Positions 14,713 through 22,522 of a stretch of DNA of 40,403 nt are shown piece by piece. Numbering within the stretch: the stretch's first letter is position 1; each line of letters starts with the position of its first letter. The translations under genes were made by a program, and so were the position numbers. Source of the DNA: Bacteroidales bacterium (GTDB lineage Bacteria; Bacteroidota; Bacteroidia; Bacteroidales; P3); the NCBI GenBank assembly GCA_017646685.1, contig JAGCLZ010000010.1, forward strand, positions 1 to 40,403, given 5' to 3'. The notes beneath the pieces were generated by a model that was not told the origin of the DNA, made no database searches, and was given only the letters and a program-made list of their open reading frames with translations.

Positions 14713-16641
14713 TTACTTTGTTATTTCTTTTATCTTAAATTCGGAGCGGCGGTTGTTGGCGCGTCCTTCTTCGGTGTCGTTGGTATCAATAGGTTGGGTT
14801 TCGCCATAGCCTTTATACGATAGTCTGTCGGCTTCTATACCGTTTTCGATAAGGAAGTTGTATATGGCCTGTGCGCGGTTTTCGGATAGTGTTTGGTTGT
14901 CGTTGTCGTTGCCTACATTGTCGGTATGGCCACTTATCTCTATGCTTACGGCGGGGTTGTTTTGCATAAAGCTGTGTAGCTTCATCAGTTCTACCCTCGA
15001 TTCGTCTTTGAGGTCGTATTTGTTTGTTTCGAAGAATACGTTTTTGAGCACCACGCTTTCGCCAACCGAAAGTTGCTTCATGCCCACATTCTTTAGGAAT
15101 GGTTCATCGGGAGTGCCCGATAGAAGTTCTATGTTTTCGGAGTGGAACAGGTAGCCGTCCATGCTTACGTTGAGGGCATAGTTTTTGTTTACCGGCAGGC
15201 TTATTAGGAATGAGCCTGTAACGGGGTCGGCTGTTGCCGATACTACTTCGTTTTCGTTTTCGAGGTCTATGATTCTGAAGTCGGCAGCAAGTGGTTGTTT
15301 GCTCTTTTCGTCAAATACTCGTCCTTTCATGTAGGTGGTGGCTACGGGTTGTGCTTCTGGGTATAGTTCAAACGTATATAGGTCTTGGCCACCATAGCCT
15401 TCTAGTTTGTCGCTCGAGAATATTGCCATTTTTCCACCTGCACCTACTATAAGGTTCATTTCCTCGCCCGATGTATTTATGGGGTAGCCAATATTGGTAG
15501 GCATAGACCAAGTGGTGTCGTTTAGCTTGCGCGAGTAAAAGATGTCGAAGCCTCCCATTCCTATATGTCCGTTTGAGGCAAAGTAGAGGGTTTGGTCGTC
15601 GTAGTGTATAAAAGGGCAGGTCTCGTCTTGCGGTGTGTTTATACTGTCGCCCATGTTTACGGCTTTTCCCCATTGGCCGTTGGCTTTCAGCGTTGTTTTC
15701 CAAATGTCTTTTCCACCTTTTCCACCCGGGCGGTTGCTGGTAAAGTATAGTGTTTTGCCATCGATGGAGAACGAAGGTTGCGAATCCCAATAGCGGGAGT
15801 TTACTGCTGCTCCGAGGTTTCGGGGTTTGGACCATCGGTTGCCAACTTTCTTGGACCAGTATAGGTCGCAGCTTCCCAATCCGCCTTCGCCACAGATGGT
15901 AAAGACTATAAAGCGTCCGTCTTGCGATATACATTGTGCACCCTCGTTGTCGTTGGAGTTTAGTGGTTCGTCCACACGTTGAGCCATAGTCCAGTTGCCG
16001 TTGTTGTCTTTGGTGGCTATATAAAAGTCTTCCTCCTCCGGAGTGTTGGCTGTGGTGGTAGCTTTGCGAGGTTCTTTACGGGTTATTATTATCGTTTGCT
16101 CGTCGGCAGTAAGGGCGGGCAAGTATTCGTCAAACATGGTGTTTATCATAGTTCCCATGTTGGTAGGGCTGAAAGGTACGGGGTTGGCTATGGCATATTG
16201 TCTAAAGTCGGCCTCCTTTATACCTTTCTGTGCCAAGGGTTGCAAATCTATGTTCTGGGTGTCAAGCCGTAGAAATATGCTGTAATATTCCTTGGCCAGC
16301 CGGTAGTTGGTATCGTTCATTTCTATGTTTGCAAGCCAATACCACCCTTTTGTGTAGTAGCTACTGTCGGTAAGTACACCGTTCAGATAGCATTGTTTGG
16401 CCTTGGCCATATTTTTGGTATCGGCATAAATGTCGCCAAGCATAAAGTTTGCTTCGATAAAACGGGGTTCTATTTCCAATGTTTTTTCGAAACTTTTGAT
16501 GGCTTGTGCCGTCTTTCCCTGAAGCCAATACGTTATGGCTTTGTCGTATTGTGCGTTTGCTTTTTTGTTGTCGGTATAGTACTTTTGAGCATTACTTGCA
16601 ATGCTACCGAGCATGAATAATATTACAATCAGTCTTTTCAT
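14713..16641 (-). CDS. porE: OmpA-family protein with TPR, PD40 propeller and CarboxypepD-reg domains (PorE-like)
   Basis: 642 residues. Domains in order: signal peptide (1-19, MKRLIVILFMLGSIASNAQ); TPR repeats (about 25-130, ITYWLQGKTAQAIKSFEKTL); PD40/WD40-like propeller (about 195-430; repeated ISQDGRFIVFT, FSIDGKTLYFTSNRPGG, HYDDQTLYFASNGHIGMGGFDIF, MAIFSSDKLEGYGGQDLY); carboxypeptidase regulatory-like domain (about 440-515); OmpA peptidoglycan-binding domain (about 535-642, GHTDNVGND, NNRRSEFKI). This order is that of PorE, the peptidoglycan-anchoring component of the type IX secretion system. A T9SS cargo at 29439 supports the system being present. The paralogous OmpA proteins of Bacteroidetes are the main alternative. 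Confidence 0.85.
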   Translation of the reverse strand: MKRLIVILFMLGSIASNAQKYYTDNKKANAQYDKAITYWLQGKTAQAIKSFEKTLEIEPRFIEANFMLGDIYADTKNMAKAKQCYLNGVLTDSSYYTKGWYWLANIEMNDTNYRLAKEYYSIFLRLDTQNIDLQPLAQKGIKEADFRQYAIANPVPFSPTNMGTMINTMFDEYLPALTADEQTIIITRKEPRKATTTANTPEEEDFYIATKDNNGNWTMAQRVDEPLNSNDNEGAQCISQDGRFIVFTICGEGGLGSCDLYWSKKVGNRWSKPRNLGAAVNSRYWDSQPSFSIDGKTLYFTSNRPGGKGGKDIWKTTLKANGQWGKAVNMGDSINTPQDETCPFIHYDDQTLYFASNGHIGMGGFDIFYSRKLNDTTWSMPTNIGYPINTSGEEMNLIVGAGGKMAIFSSDKLEGYGGQDLYTFELYPEAQPVATTYMKGRVFDEKSKQPLAADFRIIDLENENEVVSATADPVTGSFLISLPVNKNYALNVSMDGYLFHSENIELLSGTPDEPFLKNVGMKQLSVGESVVLKNVFFETNKYDLKDESRVELMKLHSFMQNNPAVSIEISGHTDNVGNDNDNQTLSENRAQAIYNFLIENGIEADRLSYKGYGETQPIDTNDTEEGRANNRRSEFKIKEITK

Positions 16642-16803
16642 GCCTTACTTAACGCAGAATATGGTGGTTTATTGCCTGTTGATGCAAAATGGATATGAGG
16701 GTGTTTGGTGGTGCCAATGGGATGGTATTATCACTTTTTTCGGTTGCCGATATAATAAGATTTCGATTTGTCAGTTACTATAAAAACGCAAAATGAATAA
16801 ACA

Positions 16804-17406
16804 ATGAATCGAAGAACTTATATATGTGTGCTGATATTGTTGCTTGTAGGATTGCATAATATTTCTATTGCACAGCAGGTAAAACCTCGTTTTGTATGTT
16901 TTGGTGTTGTATTGCCAAACAATGATACCATACCTATGATTAAGTTGAAAGAGGTGCGCATTGTGTCGTCGCGAAATCTACTTACCCCCGAGGAGATACG
17001 GCGCAACAAGAAACTTATACGCAATGCCAAGATTGTACTTCCGTACGCCAAGATGGCAAAGAACAAACTATATGATTTGAATAATAGGATGCTATCCATG
17101 TCGGAGCGTGAACGTAAGGAGTTTATGAAAACTGCCGAAAAGGAGATAGAACAGGAATATGCCGAACAGCTTAAGAAACTGACAATATCACAAGGTCATC
17201 TTCTGATAAAACTTGTGGATAGGGAAACCGGAAGCACATCCTATTCGTTGGTAAAGGAGCTGAGAGGGAGCTTTAGAGCTTTTTTCTATCAAACGTTTGC
17301 CAAACTGTTCGGCTACGACCTTAAAGCCGAATACGATCCCGTAAACAACAAGAAGGATAATCTGATAGAACGTGTGGTGCGTGCCATAGAGTTGAATCAA
17401 ATATAA
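16804..17406 (+). CDS. DUF4294 domain protein
   Basis: 200 residues with a signal peptide (MNRRTYICVLILLLVGLHNI, cleavage near AQQ at about 25). The following domain reads VLPNNDTIPMIKLKEVRIVS, then YAKMAKNKLYDLNNRMLSM, then EKEIEQEYAEQLKKLTISQGHLLIKLVDRETGSTSYSLVKELRGSFRAFFYQTFAKLFGYDLK. This matches DUF4294, a periplasmic Bacteroidetes family of unknown function with helical, charged character. It is divergent from the PorE-like gene and 9 bases ahead of an NlpC/P60 peptidase, suggesting a shared cell-wall role, which is inference. Confidence 0.85.
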   Translation: MNRRTYICVLILLLVGLHNISIAQQVKPRFVCFGVVLPNNDTIPMIKLKEVRIVSSRNLLTPEEIRRNKKLIRNAKIVLPYAKMAKNKLYDLNNRMLSMSERERKEFMKTAEKEIEQEYAEQLKKLTISQGHLLIKLVDRETGSTSYSLVKELRGSFRAFFYQTFAKLFGYDLKAEYDPVNNKKDNLIERVVRAIELNQI

Positions 17407-17415
17407 GGTAACGTT

Positions 17416-18165
17416 ATGATGTATGGATTTTGTAGTTTGCCCGTAGTACCTATGCGTGCCGAAGCATCGGATAGGGCAGAGATGGTGTCGCAACTGTTAT
17501 TTGGCGATACTTTTATGGTAGAACAACAGGGAGAGAAGTGGTCGCTAATAGTGATGGACTACGACGGCTACCGCGGTTGGGTGGATACCAAACAGATATA
17601 TTTCCTTGATGAGGATGATTATAACAAGGTGAAAGGTTGGACGATAGTGTCCGAATTGTTGCATGTGGTAGCACATGTGGGCGGCACGGAATTGCTGTTG
17701 CCTATGGGATGCAAATTGCCAAAAGCAGGTGAGTCGGCACCATCGGGATTGGCTATAGAGCACTATGTGGCACACGATGGGGCAGAGGCTTCGCCAGTGG
17801 ATATTGCTACTAAATGGCTTGGAGTACCTTACCTTTGGGGTGGCAAAACATGTATGGGTGTCGACTGTTCGGGCTTTACGCAAACGGTGTATAAGGTTTG
17901 TAGTATAAAACTGTTACGCGATGCCTCGCAGCAAGCTACGCAAGGCTATGTCGTCCACAGTCTCGACGCTGCACAGGAGGGCGACTTGTGTTTCTTCCAC
18001 AATGCCGATGGCCGCATAATACATGTAGGTATATATATGGGCAACGGCCGTATAATACATGCCTCCGGCTGTGTAAGGATTGATACTTTGGATACCAAGG
18101 GTATATACAACGCAGATGTAGATAAATACACCCACACACTCTCAGCTATACGTCGTATACGATAA
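17416..18165 (+). CDS. NlpC/P60 (C40) peptidase with SH3 domain, YkfC-like
   Basis: 249 residues. An N-terminal bacterial SH3-like domain (about 5-65: SLPVVPMRAEASDRAEMVSQ, then LLFGDTF) is followed by a linker SH3 remnant and a C-terminal NlpC/P60 domain with Cys151 (VDCSGFTQ), His203 (IIHVGIYMG) and His215 (GRIIHASG). Such enzymes cut gamma-D-Glu-diamino acid bonds in peptidoglycan peptides. No signal peptide is visible, which suits a cytoplasmic role in muropeptide recycling. It follows DUF4294 by 9 bases; a strong terminator follows. Confidence 0.92.
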   Translation: MMYGFCSLPVVPMRAEASDRAEMVSQLLFGDTFMVEQQGEKWSLIVMDYDGYRGWVDTKQIYFLDEDDYNKVKGWTIVSELLHVVAHVGGTELLLPMGCKLPKAGESAPSGLAIEHYVAHDGAEASPVDIATKWLGVPYLWGGKTCMGVDCSGFTQTVYKVCSIKLLRDASQQATQGYVVHSLDAAQEGDLCFFHNADGRIIHVGIYMGNGRIIHASGCVRIDTLDTKGIYNADVDKYTHTLSAIRRIR

Positions 18166-18190
18166 ACATTTTATTTTCTTATGCTATACA

Positions 18191-18236
18191 AATCCCCTAC
18201 ATATTGACAAAAAGATATGTAGGGGATTGTTTTTTG
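18191..18236 (+). terminator. Rho-independent terminator after the NlpC/P60 gene
   Basis: AATCCCCTACATAT (18191-18204) pairs perfectly with ATATGTAGGGGATT (18215-18228), a 14-bp stem with a 10-nt loop, followed by GTTTTTTG. It ends the DUF4294-NlpC/P60 unit. Confidence 0.92.
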
Positions 18237-18427
18237 ATTGAAAAAAACTGGTTCCGGTGTTACTATTTTCAATCAAAAACTTCTGTCGAGGTCGTGTTTG
18301 TGTGTATAGAAGCCGATTGTTGCGGTTTGTTTTGAACTGTTTTGGCAATATTTGTTTTGCGACTAATTATTGGTATAGTCTTATCTTGTGGCTATGTTTT
18401 ACACGGTTCTGAGCTTGTCATTGACAC

Positions 18428-18506
18428 GTCCTACAAACTTAATGAGAGCGGCTATAAAACTTTGTGGAAATGGCTATAAAACTTCATTAGAGCGTGATAA
18501 AAACTG
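18428..18506. repeat. 22-nt-period array, GGCTATAAAACTT family
   Basis: Four aligned units at exact 22-nt steps: GTCCTACAAACTT (18428), GGCTATAAAACTT (18450), GGCTATAAAACTT (18472) and GTGATAAAAACTG (18494). It passes without a gap into a second family at 18507. Confidence 0.82.
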
Positions 18507-18570
18507 ATTCCAAACTTTGAAATGGCAATTCCAAAGTTTGAAATTGCAATTCCAAACTTTGGAATTCATT
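18507..18570. repeat. 21-nt-period array, ATTCCAAA-TTTG family with alternating core
   Basis: Units at 18507, 18528 and 18549, exactly 21 nt apart: ATTCCAAACTTTGAAATGG, ATTCCAAAGTTTGAAATTG, ATTCCAAACTTTGGAATT. Each has CAAA/TTTG arms around one base: C, then G, then C. The middle unit is therefore the core flip of its neighbours. Confidence 0.85.
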
Positions 18571-18722
18571 ATTTAAACGGGTCTATACAATTTTTCTCCC
18601 ATCTCTATGTTATTTATTAGTCGAGTCGATGATGTTTTTACGACGGGGTTGTTGCCGTATTGGGGTCGTTCAGACATTTCGAGGGCTCGTAAGTTGATTA
18701 TTGTGAAACTAAAAGATATTAT

Positions 18723-19352
18723 ATGGTAGAGTATGTAAAACGAGAGATGCCTGATATTCATAAAAATAACGAAACAAAGGCATACTATAAAATGAAATGT
18801 GTAGGGCATATAGATTCCGAGGCTTTGATTGATTATATGACTGCACCGGGTTCGGGGTTGAACAAGTCGATGGTGAGGGCAGTGCTGGCACAGCTGTCGT
18901 TTATATCGTCGGAGTTTTTGGCTATGGGCTATAATGTAAGTATTGAGGGTATAGGTCAGTTTAATGCAAAGATAGGTCCCAAAGAAGATTTTGAGGTAGA
19001 GGGTTTGGACGACGGAAGCACCAAACGCAAGGCAACAAGCCTTGAGGTTACGGGTGTAAACTTTCGTGTAGATAAGGATTTTGTAAAGGAAATCAACAGC
19101 CGTTGCGTACTGAAAAGAGGGACTACAAAACGTTTGAAAAAGTCGCCATATACACCCGAGAAACGTTTGCAAAAGCTACAAAAATATTTGGTTGCCAATA
19201 AAACTATAACACTGCGAGAGTATGCCTATATGGTTGGGATGACCAGATCATCGGCCTATCGTGAGTTGGAAAAACTGGTTGCCGACCCATCATCGGGTAT
19301 CTCTACCAGTGGGCAAAAGAATTTCAAGGTGTACATTTTGGCAAACCAATAG
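18723..19352 (+). CDS. HU-family DNA-binding protein with C-terminal helix-turn-helix extension
   Basis: 209 residues. The HU/IHF-like core spans about 1-125: HIDSEALIDYMTAPGSGLNKSMVRAVLAQLSFISSEFLAMGYNVSIEGIGQFNAKIG, then TGVNFRVDKDFVKEI. A basic linker (KRGTTKRLKKSPYTPEKR) leads to a C-terminal module (about 150-205, ITLREYAYMVGMTRSSAYRELEKLV) that looks like a small winged-helix/HTH. HU proteins with extensions are common in Bacteroidales; their targets are mostly unknown. It stands alone on the plus strand, 152 bases after the double repeat array, and may bend and bind DNA in a site-selective way (inference). Confidence 0.88.
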   Translation: MVEYVKREMPDIHKNNETKAYYKMKCVGHIDSEALIDYMTAPGSGLNKSMVRAVLAQLSFISSEFLAMGYNVSIEGIGQFNAKIGPKEDFEVEGLDDGSTKRKATSLEVTGVNFRVDKDFVKEINSRCVLKRGTTKRLKKSPYTPEKRLQKLQKYLVANKTITLREYAYMVGMTRSSAYRELEKLVADPSSGISTSGQKNFKVYILANQ

Positions 19353-19363
19353 CATCCCTAGTG

Positions 19364-20302
19364 CTATGCCATCCTATTGCGTTTGAGTAAGTAGGGTTGC
19401 AGTACTTGGTGGAAACCACGGTTTATATCTACCGGTATGTAGTCTATATTGTACTGTATGGCGTGGTGTTTTATGGCCTCGGCCTGCTTGGCAGCCATCG
19501 CTTTGTAGCGTTCGGCTATCTCGTTGGGGTGGATTTTTAGTTTGGCATTGGTCTCCATATCTATAAAGTGGTATGGCCTGTTGCCATAGTTGAGGTCTAT
19601 TTCCTTGTCTTGATCAAAGATGTGGAATAGTATCACCTCGTGCTTGCAGTGTTTGAGGTGGCGTAGAGCGTCAAACACCTTTTCCTGCTCCTGCTGGTCT
19701 ACCCATCCGTCGGTGAATATTACTATCAGCGATCGACGTTTCATTTTTTCGGCCACAAGGTGCAAAGGCTCGGCTATGGATGTTTTTTGAGCAGAGACTT
19801 TGGAGGGGTCGTAAGGTTGTAGTAGCGGCTCTAGCAACTGGTACATATATTTTTGGTGAACGGCACTTGAGCGTATCTCGGTCATAGTGTCTATTTTGTC
19901 GGACAGCAACGTTAGCCCAAAAGCATCGCGTTGTTTCTTCAGTAGTTCTATCAGTACAGCGGCGGCATAGGCAGCAAATGTTATCTTGTTTGGCTGTTCG
20001 AATGAGGGCTGCTTGTCCGCCGGGAAGTACATGGACATAGAGTTGTCTATCACCAATTGGCATCGAAGGTTGGTTTCCTCTTCGTATCGTTTTACAAACA
20101 GTTTATCGGTACGGCCGTACAGCTTCCAGTCTATATTCTTTGTTGATTCGCCTGCGTTGTATAGCCTATGCTCGGCAAATTCTACCGAAAAGCCGTGGAA
20201 CGGACTTTTGTGCAAGCCCGTTATAAATCCTTCCACCACTTGGCGAGCCAAAAGGTCTAGAGATTTGTATGCCTCTATATTGTCTTTTCGTAGTGTTGCC
20301 AT
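19364..20302 (-). CDS. DUF58 domain protein (von Willebrand A-like)
   Basis: 312 residues, cytosolic. DUF58 hallmark GESTKNIDWKLYGRTDKLFVKRYEEE at about 52-77, and a vWA-like domain with MIDAS-type DNSMSMYF (Asp86) and SLIVIFTDGWVD. In Bacteroidetes such genes usually lie with moxR ATPase and batA/batB/batD genes; here the upstream minus-strand neighbour is trxA and no MoxR gene is in the window. A chaperone-like role in maturing other proteins together with a MoxR ATPase is the family expectation. Confidence 0.9.
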   Translation of the reverse strand: MATLRKDNIEAYKSLDLLARQVVEGFITGLHKSPFHGFSVEFAEHRLYNAGESTKNIDWKLYGRTDKLFVKRYEEETNLRCQLVIDNSMSMYFPADKQPSFEQPNKITFAAYAAAVLIELLKKQRDAFGLTLLSDKIDTMTEIRSSAVHQKYMYQLLEPLLQPYDPSKVSAQKTSIAEPLHLVAEKMKRRSLIVIFTDGWVDQQEQEKVFDALRHLKHCKHEVILFHIFDQDKEIDLNYGNRPYHFIDMETNAKLKIHPNEIAERYKAMAAKQAEAIKHHAIQYNIDYIPVDINRGFHQVLQPYLLKRNRMA

Positions 20303-20334
20303 TGCTTATTGGTTTTGTATGCGAAACATGTAAG

Positions 20335-20384
20335 AAACAAAGAAGTCGATGTGCTACTTGAGTGTTTTGCATACATCGACTTCT
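20335..20384 (-). terminator. Probable terminator after trxA
   Basis: AGAAGTCGATGT (20341-20352) and ACATCGACTTCT (20373-20384) form a perfect 12-bp stem with a 20-nt loop. On the minus strand T-rich sequence follows (TTTGTTTCTT). It lies between trxA and the DUF58 gene, so they are probably separate units. Confidence 0.65.
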
Positions 20385-20403
20385 CTCATTTAGAACGGTT
20401 ATC

Positions 20404-20721
20404 CTATAAAAGAGCGTCTAATTTTTCGGTAAGTTTGGCTTTAGGAACAGCTCCTACAGATTTGTCTTTTACTTCGCCGTTTACGATGAAAAGCACTGTG
20501 GGGACGTTACGTATCTTGAATGTGCCCGATAGTGTAGGGCTTTCTTCAACGTCTACTTTAGCTACTATAGCTCTGCCTTCGTATTCTGTTGCTATTTCAT
20601 CAACTATTGGGCTTAGAGCTTTGCAGGGTCCACACCATGTGGCACCAAAGTCCAACATTACCGGTTTGTCGGCTTTCATAACCAATTCTTCAAAATTGCT
20701 ATCGTTTATTGCTAATGCCAT
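20404..20721 (-). CDS. trxA: Thioredoxin
   Basis: 105 residues, the usual size. Active site ATWCGPCKALSP with Cys30 and Cys33, cis-Pro segment RNVPTVLFIVNGEV, and the C-terminal helix KAKLTEKLDALL. It reduces protein disulfides in the cytoplasm; no signal peptide. It has its own likely -7 element 32 bases upstream and a downstream hairpin, so it is probably monocistronic. Confidence 0.97.
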   Translation of the reverse strand: MALAINDSNFEELVMKADKPVMLDFGATWCGPCKALSPIVDEIATEYEGRAIVAKVDVEESPTLSGTFKIRNVPTVLFIVNGEVKDKSVGAVPKAKLTEKLDALL

Positions 20722-20752
20722 AGTTTTGTAGTTTTATGTGTTTAATTTTTTT

Positions 20753-20761
20753 GCAAAAATA
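20753..20761 (-). promoter_or_regulatory. -7 element of trxA
   Basis: Minus strand TATTTTTGC matches TAnnTTTG. No good -33 TTTG lies 19-21 nt upstream. Confidence 0.5.
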
Positions 20762-20919
20762 CATACATTTGCGGATATATAAAACATAAAAGCGGATATT
20801 TTTTCTTTGCGGGTGTGTATAGTCTTGCTAAATAGGTATTTGTCCGATAAAAAAAACACCTCGGCTGATGTTGGTATTTGCTTATTACTCTTTTTTTTGA
20901 ATAATCTTTTGCTACTTAT

Positions 20920-20951
20920 TTTCGTGTGTAGTTTAAAAATCTTATCTTTGC
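20920..20951 (+). promoter_or_regulatory. Promoter of the sodium:solute symporter gene
   Basis: TTTC (20920-20923, one base off TTTG), a 19-nt spacer, and TATCTTTGC (20943-20951), about 100 bases upstream of the 21054 start codon. Confidence 0.65.
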
Positions 20952-21053
20952 AAGCGTAAATATTTCTATGTCTTGAATGCTTTTTGCTGAAATACATGCA
21001 AATAGGTAGATAGGACAATGGCAAAATAGTTTTATAAATAGCAATAATATATT

Positions 21054-22514
21054 ATGTCGACGATTATACTTGTTTGTTTTGTAGTCTATACATGTTTATT
21101 GTTTTTGGTTACTTGGTTGACATCTCGTAAGGCATCTAACGATACTTATTTTAGAGGAAATCGCAAGTCGCCGTGGTATGTTGTAGCCTACGGTATGATA
21201 GGTGCCAGCCTTTCGGGTGTTACCTTTATGTCGGTACCGGGTGGTGTGTATAGCGGACAGTTTACCTATCTGCCGTTGGTGTTGGGTTATATATTGGGCT
21301 ATTTGGCCATTGCCTACGTGCTTCTTCCTCTTTATTATAGGCTCAACCTCACATCTATTTACTCCTATTTGGGTGAGAGGATAGGTAATGTGTCTGAGCG
21401 AACGGGATCGTTGTTCTTTATAGTATCTCGTTTGTTGGGATCGGCCCTTAGAATGTATTTGGTAGTGTTTGTGCTATACGAGTTTATGTTCAAGGTATGG
21501 GGCGTGCCCTTTTGGATACCGGCATTAGTATTCATAATCATTATATTGATGTATACTTTCCGCGGCGGTATCAAAACGGTGATATGGACCGACACCTTGC
21601 AAACCACTTTTCTGCTGTTGGCAGCTGTGGTAACTTTTGTGTATATCCTGCATGATTTGGATATATCGTTTGTAGGTTTGGTATCGCAGTTGGCCGATAG
21701 TGGTAGCACCCGTGTGTTTGAGACCGATTGGCATAGCAATAAGTTTTACATCAAGCAGATACTTAGTGGTGCATTTATCACCATCACCATGACGGGCTTA
21801 GACCAAGATATGATGCAAAAGAACCTTACTTGCAAAACACTCAAAGATGCTCAAAAGAATATGATTACCTTCAGTTTTTCGTTGGTGGTGGTTAATCTTT
21901 TGTTTTTGTTTTTGGGTGGTGCGTTGGTTTATTATTCACAGCAAACGGGTTTTGGCCTTCCGGTGAACGAAGCCGGAGTGGTGGTCAACGACAAGATATT
22001 CCCCTCGGTGGCTTTTTCGCTCAGTACTTTTACAAGTGTGGTGTTTGTGATAGGCTTGGTGGCGGCCGGCTATTCTAGTGCCGATGGTACATTAACGGCT
22101 CTAACTACCACATTTTATTACGACTTTATACATCTCGACAAAAGCCAACGCTATACCGAGCAGCAGAAGGTGCGTTTTCGCAAACTTATACATGTTTCGT
22201 TTGCAGTACTATACCTGCTTATTATTATTGCTTTCAAGCCCTTCCACAATCAGTCGCTTATAGACACTATATTTGATGTGGCCGGCTATACCTATGGCCC
22301 TTTGTTGGGCTTGTATGCATTTGGATTGTTTACCAGCTATAAGGTGAATGATAGGTATGTGCCAGTGGTGGCAATACTTTCGCCCGTTATTTGTTATATA
22401 CTCAAGCTAAACTCGCAAGAGTGGTTGTGGGGTTATCAGTTCGGGTTCGAGATAATATTATTAAATGGATTATTAACTTGTTTGGGATTGTTTATTATTC
22501 GCAAACGCAAATAA
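21054..22514 (+). CDS. Sodium:solute symporter (SSS family)
   Basis: 486 residues with about 13 membrane helices. SSS signatures: TYFRGNRKSPWYVVAYGMIGASLSGVTFMSVPG near residues 29-62, TFRGGIKTVIWTDTLQTTFLL near 160-185, ITMTGLDQDMMQKNL near 240-258, and the helix with GLVAAGYSSADGTLTALTTTFYYDF near 330-355. The substrate (sugar, amino acid or organic acid) cannot be told. It is followed 8 bases later by the DUF4831 lipoprotein gene, so the two and rnz likely form an operon. Confidence 0.92.
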   Translation: MSTIILVCFVVYTCLLFLVTWLTSRKASNDTYFRGNRKSPWYVVAYGMIGASLSGVTFMSVPGGVYSGQFTYLPLVLGYILGYLAIAYVLLPLYYRLNLTSIYSYLGERIGNVSERTGSLFFIVSRLLGSALRMYLVVFVLYEFMFKVWGVPFWIPALVFIIIILMYTFRGGIKTVIWTDTLQTTFLLLAAVVTFVYILHDLDISFVGLVSQLADSGSTRVFETDWHSNKFYIKQILSGAFITITMTGLDQDMMQKNLTCKTLKDAQKNMITFSFSLVVVNLLFLFLGGALVYYSQQTGFGLPVNEAGVVVNDKIFPSVAFSLSTFTSVVFVIGLVAAGYSSADGTLTALTTTFYYDFIHLDKSQRYTEQQKVRFRKLIHVSFAVLYLLIIIAFKPFHNQSLIDTIFDVAGYTYGPLLGLYAFGLFTSYKVNDRYVPVVAILSPVICYILKLNSQEWLWGYQFGFEIILLNGLLTCLGLFIIRKRK

Positions 22515-22522
22515 ATATTGTT

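Larger units (their letters stand above)
18166..18722. other. 557-bp gap upstream of the HU-like gene
   Basis: It contains the terminator 18191-18236, a loose inverted repeat (TTGATTGAAAA near 18234 with TTTTCAATCAA near 18268), and the double array 18428-18570. No gene or clear promoter was recognised between 18571 and 18722. Confidence 0.65.
20722..21053. other. Divergent gap between trxA and the symporter gene
   Basis: It holds a -7 element for each side (20753-20761 minus; 20943-20951 plus). Two GCGGATAT copies 21 nt apart (20771, 20792) are too few to call an array. Nothing else was recognised. Confidence 0.6.

Noticed and set aside
18573..19172. 199-codon minus-strand frame opposite the HU gene
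   Set aside because: Low-complexity composition, and the HU-family match on the plus strand accounts for the region.
20771..20820. GCGGATAT copies 21 nt apart
   Set aside because: Only two clear copies; the third candidate is out of phase (17 nt), so it is not called an array.
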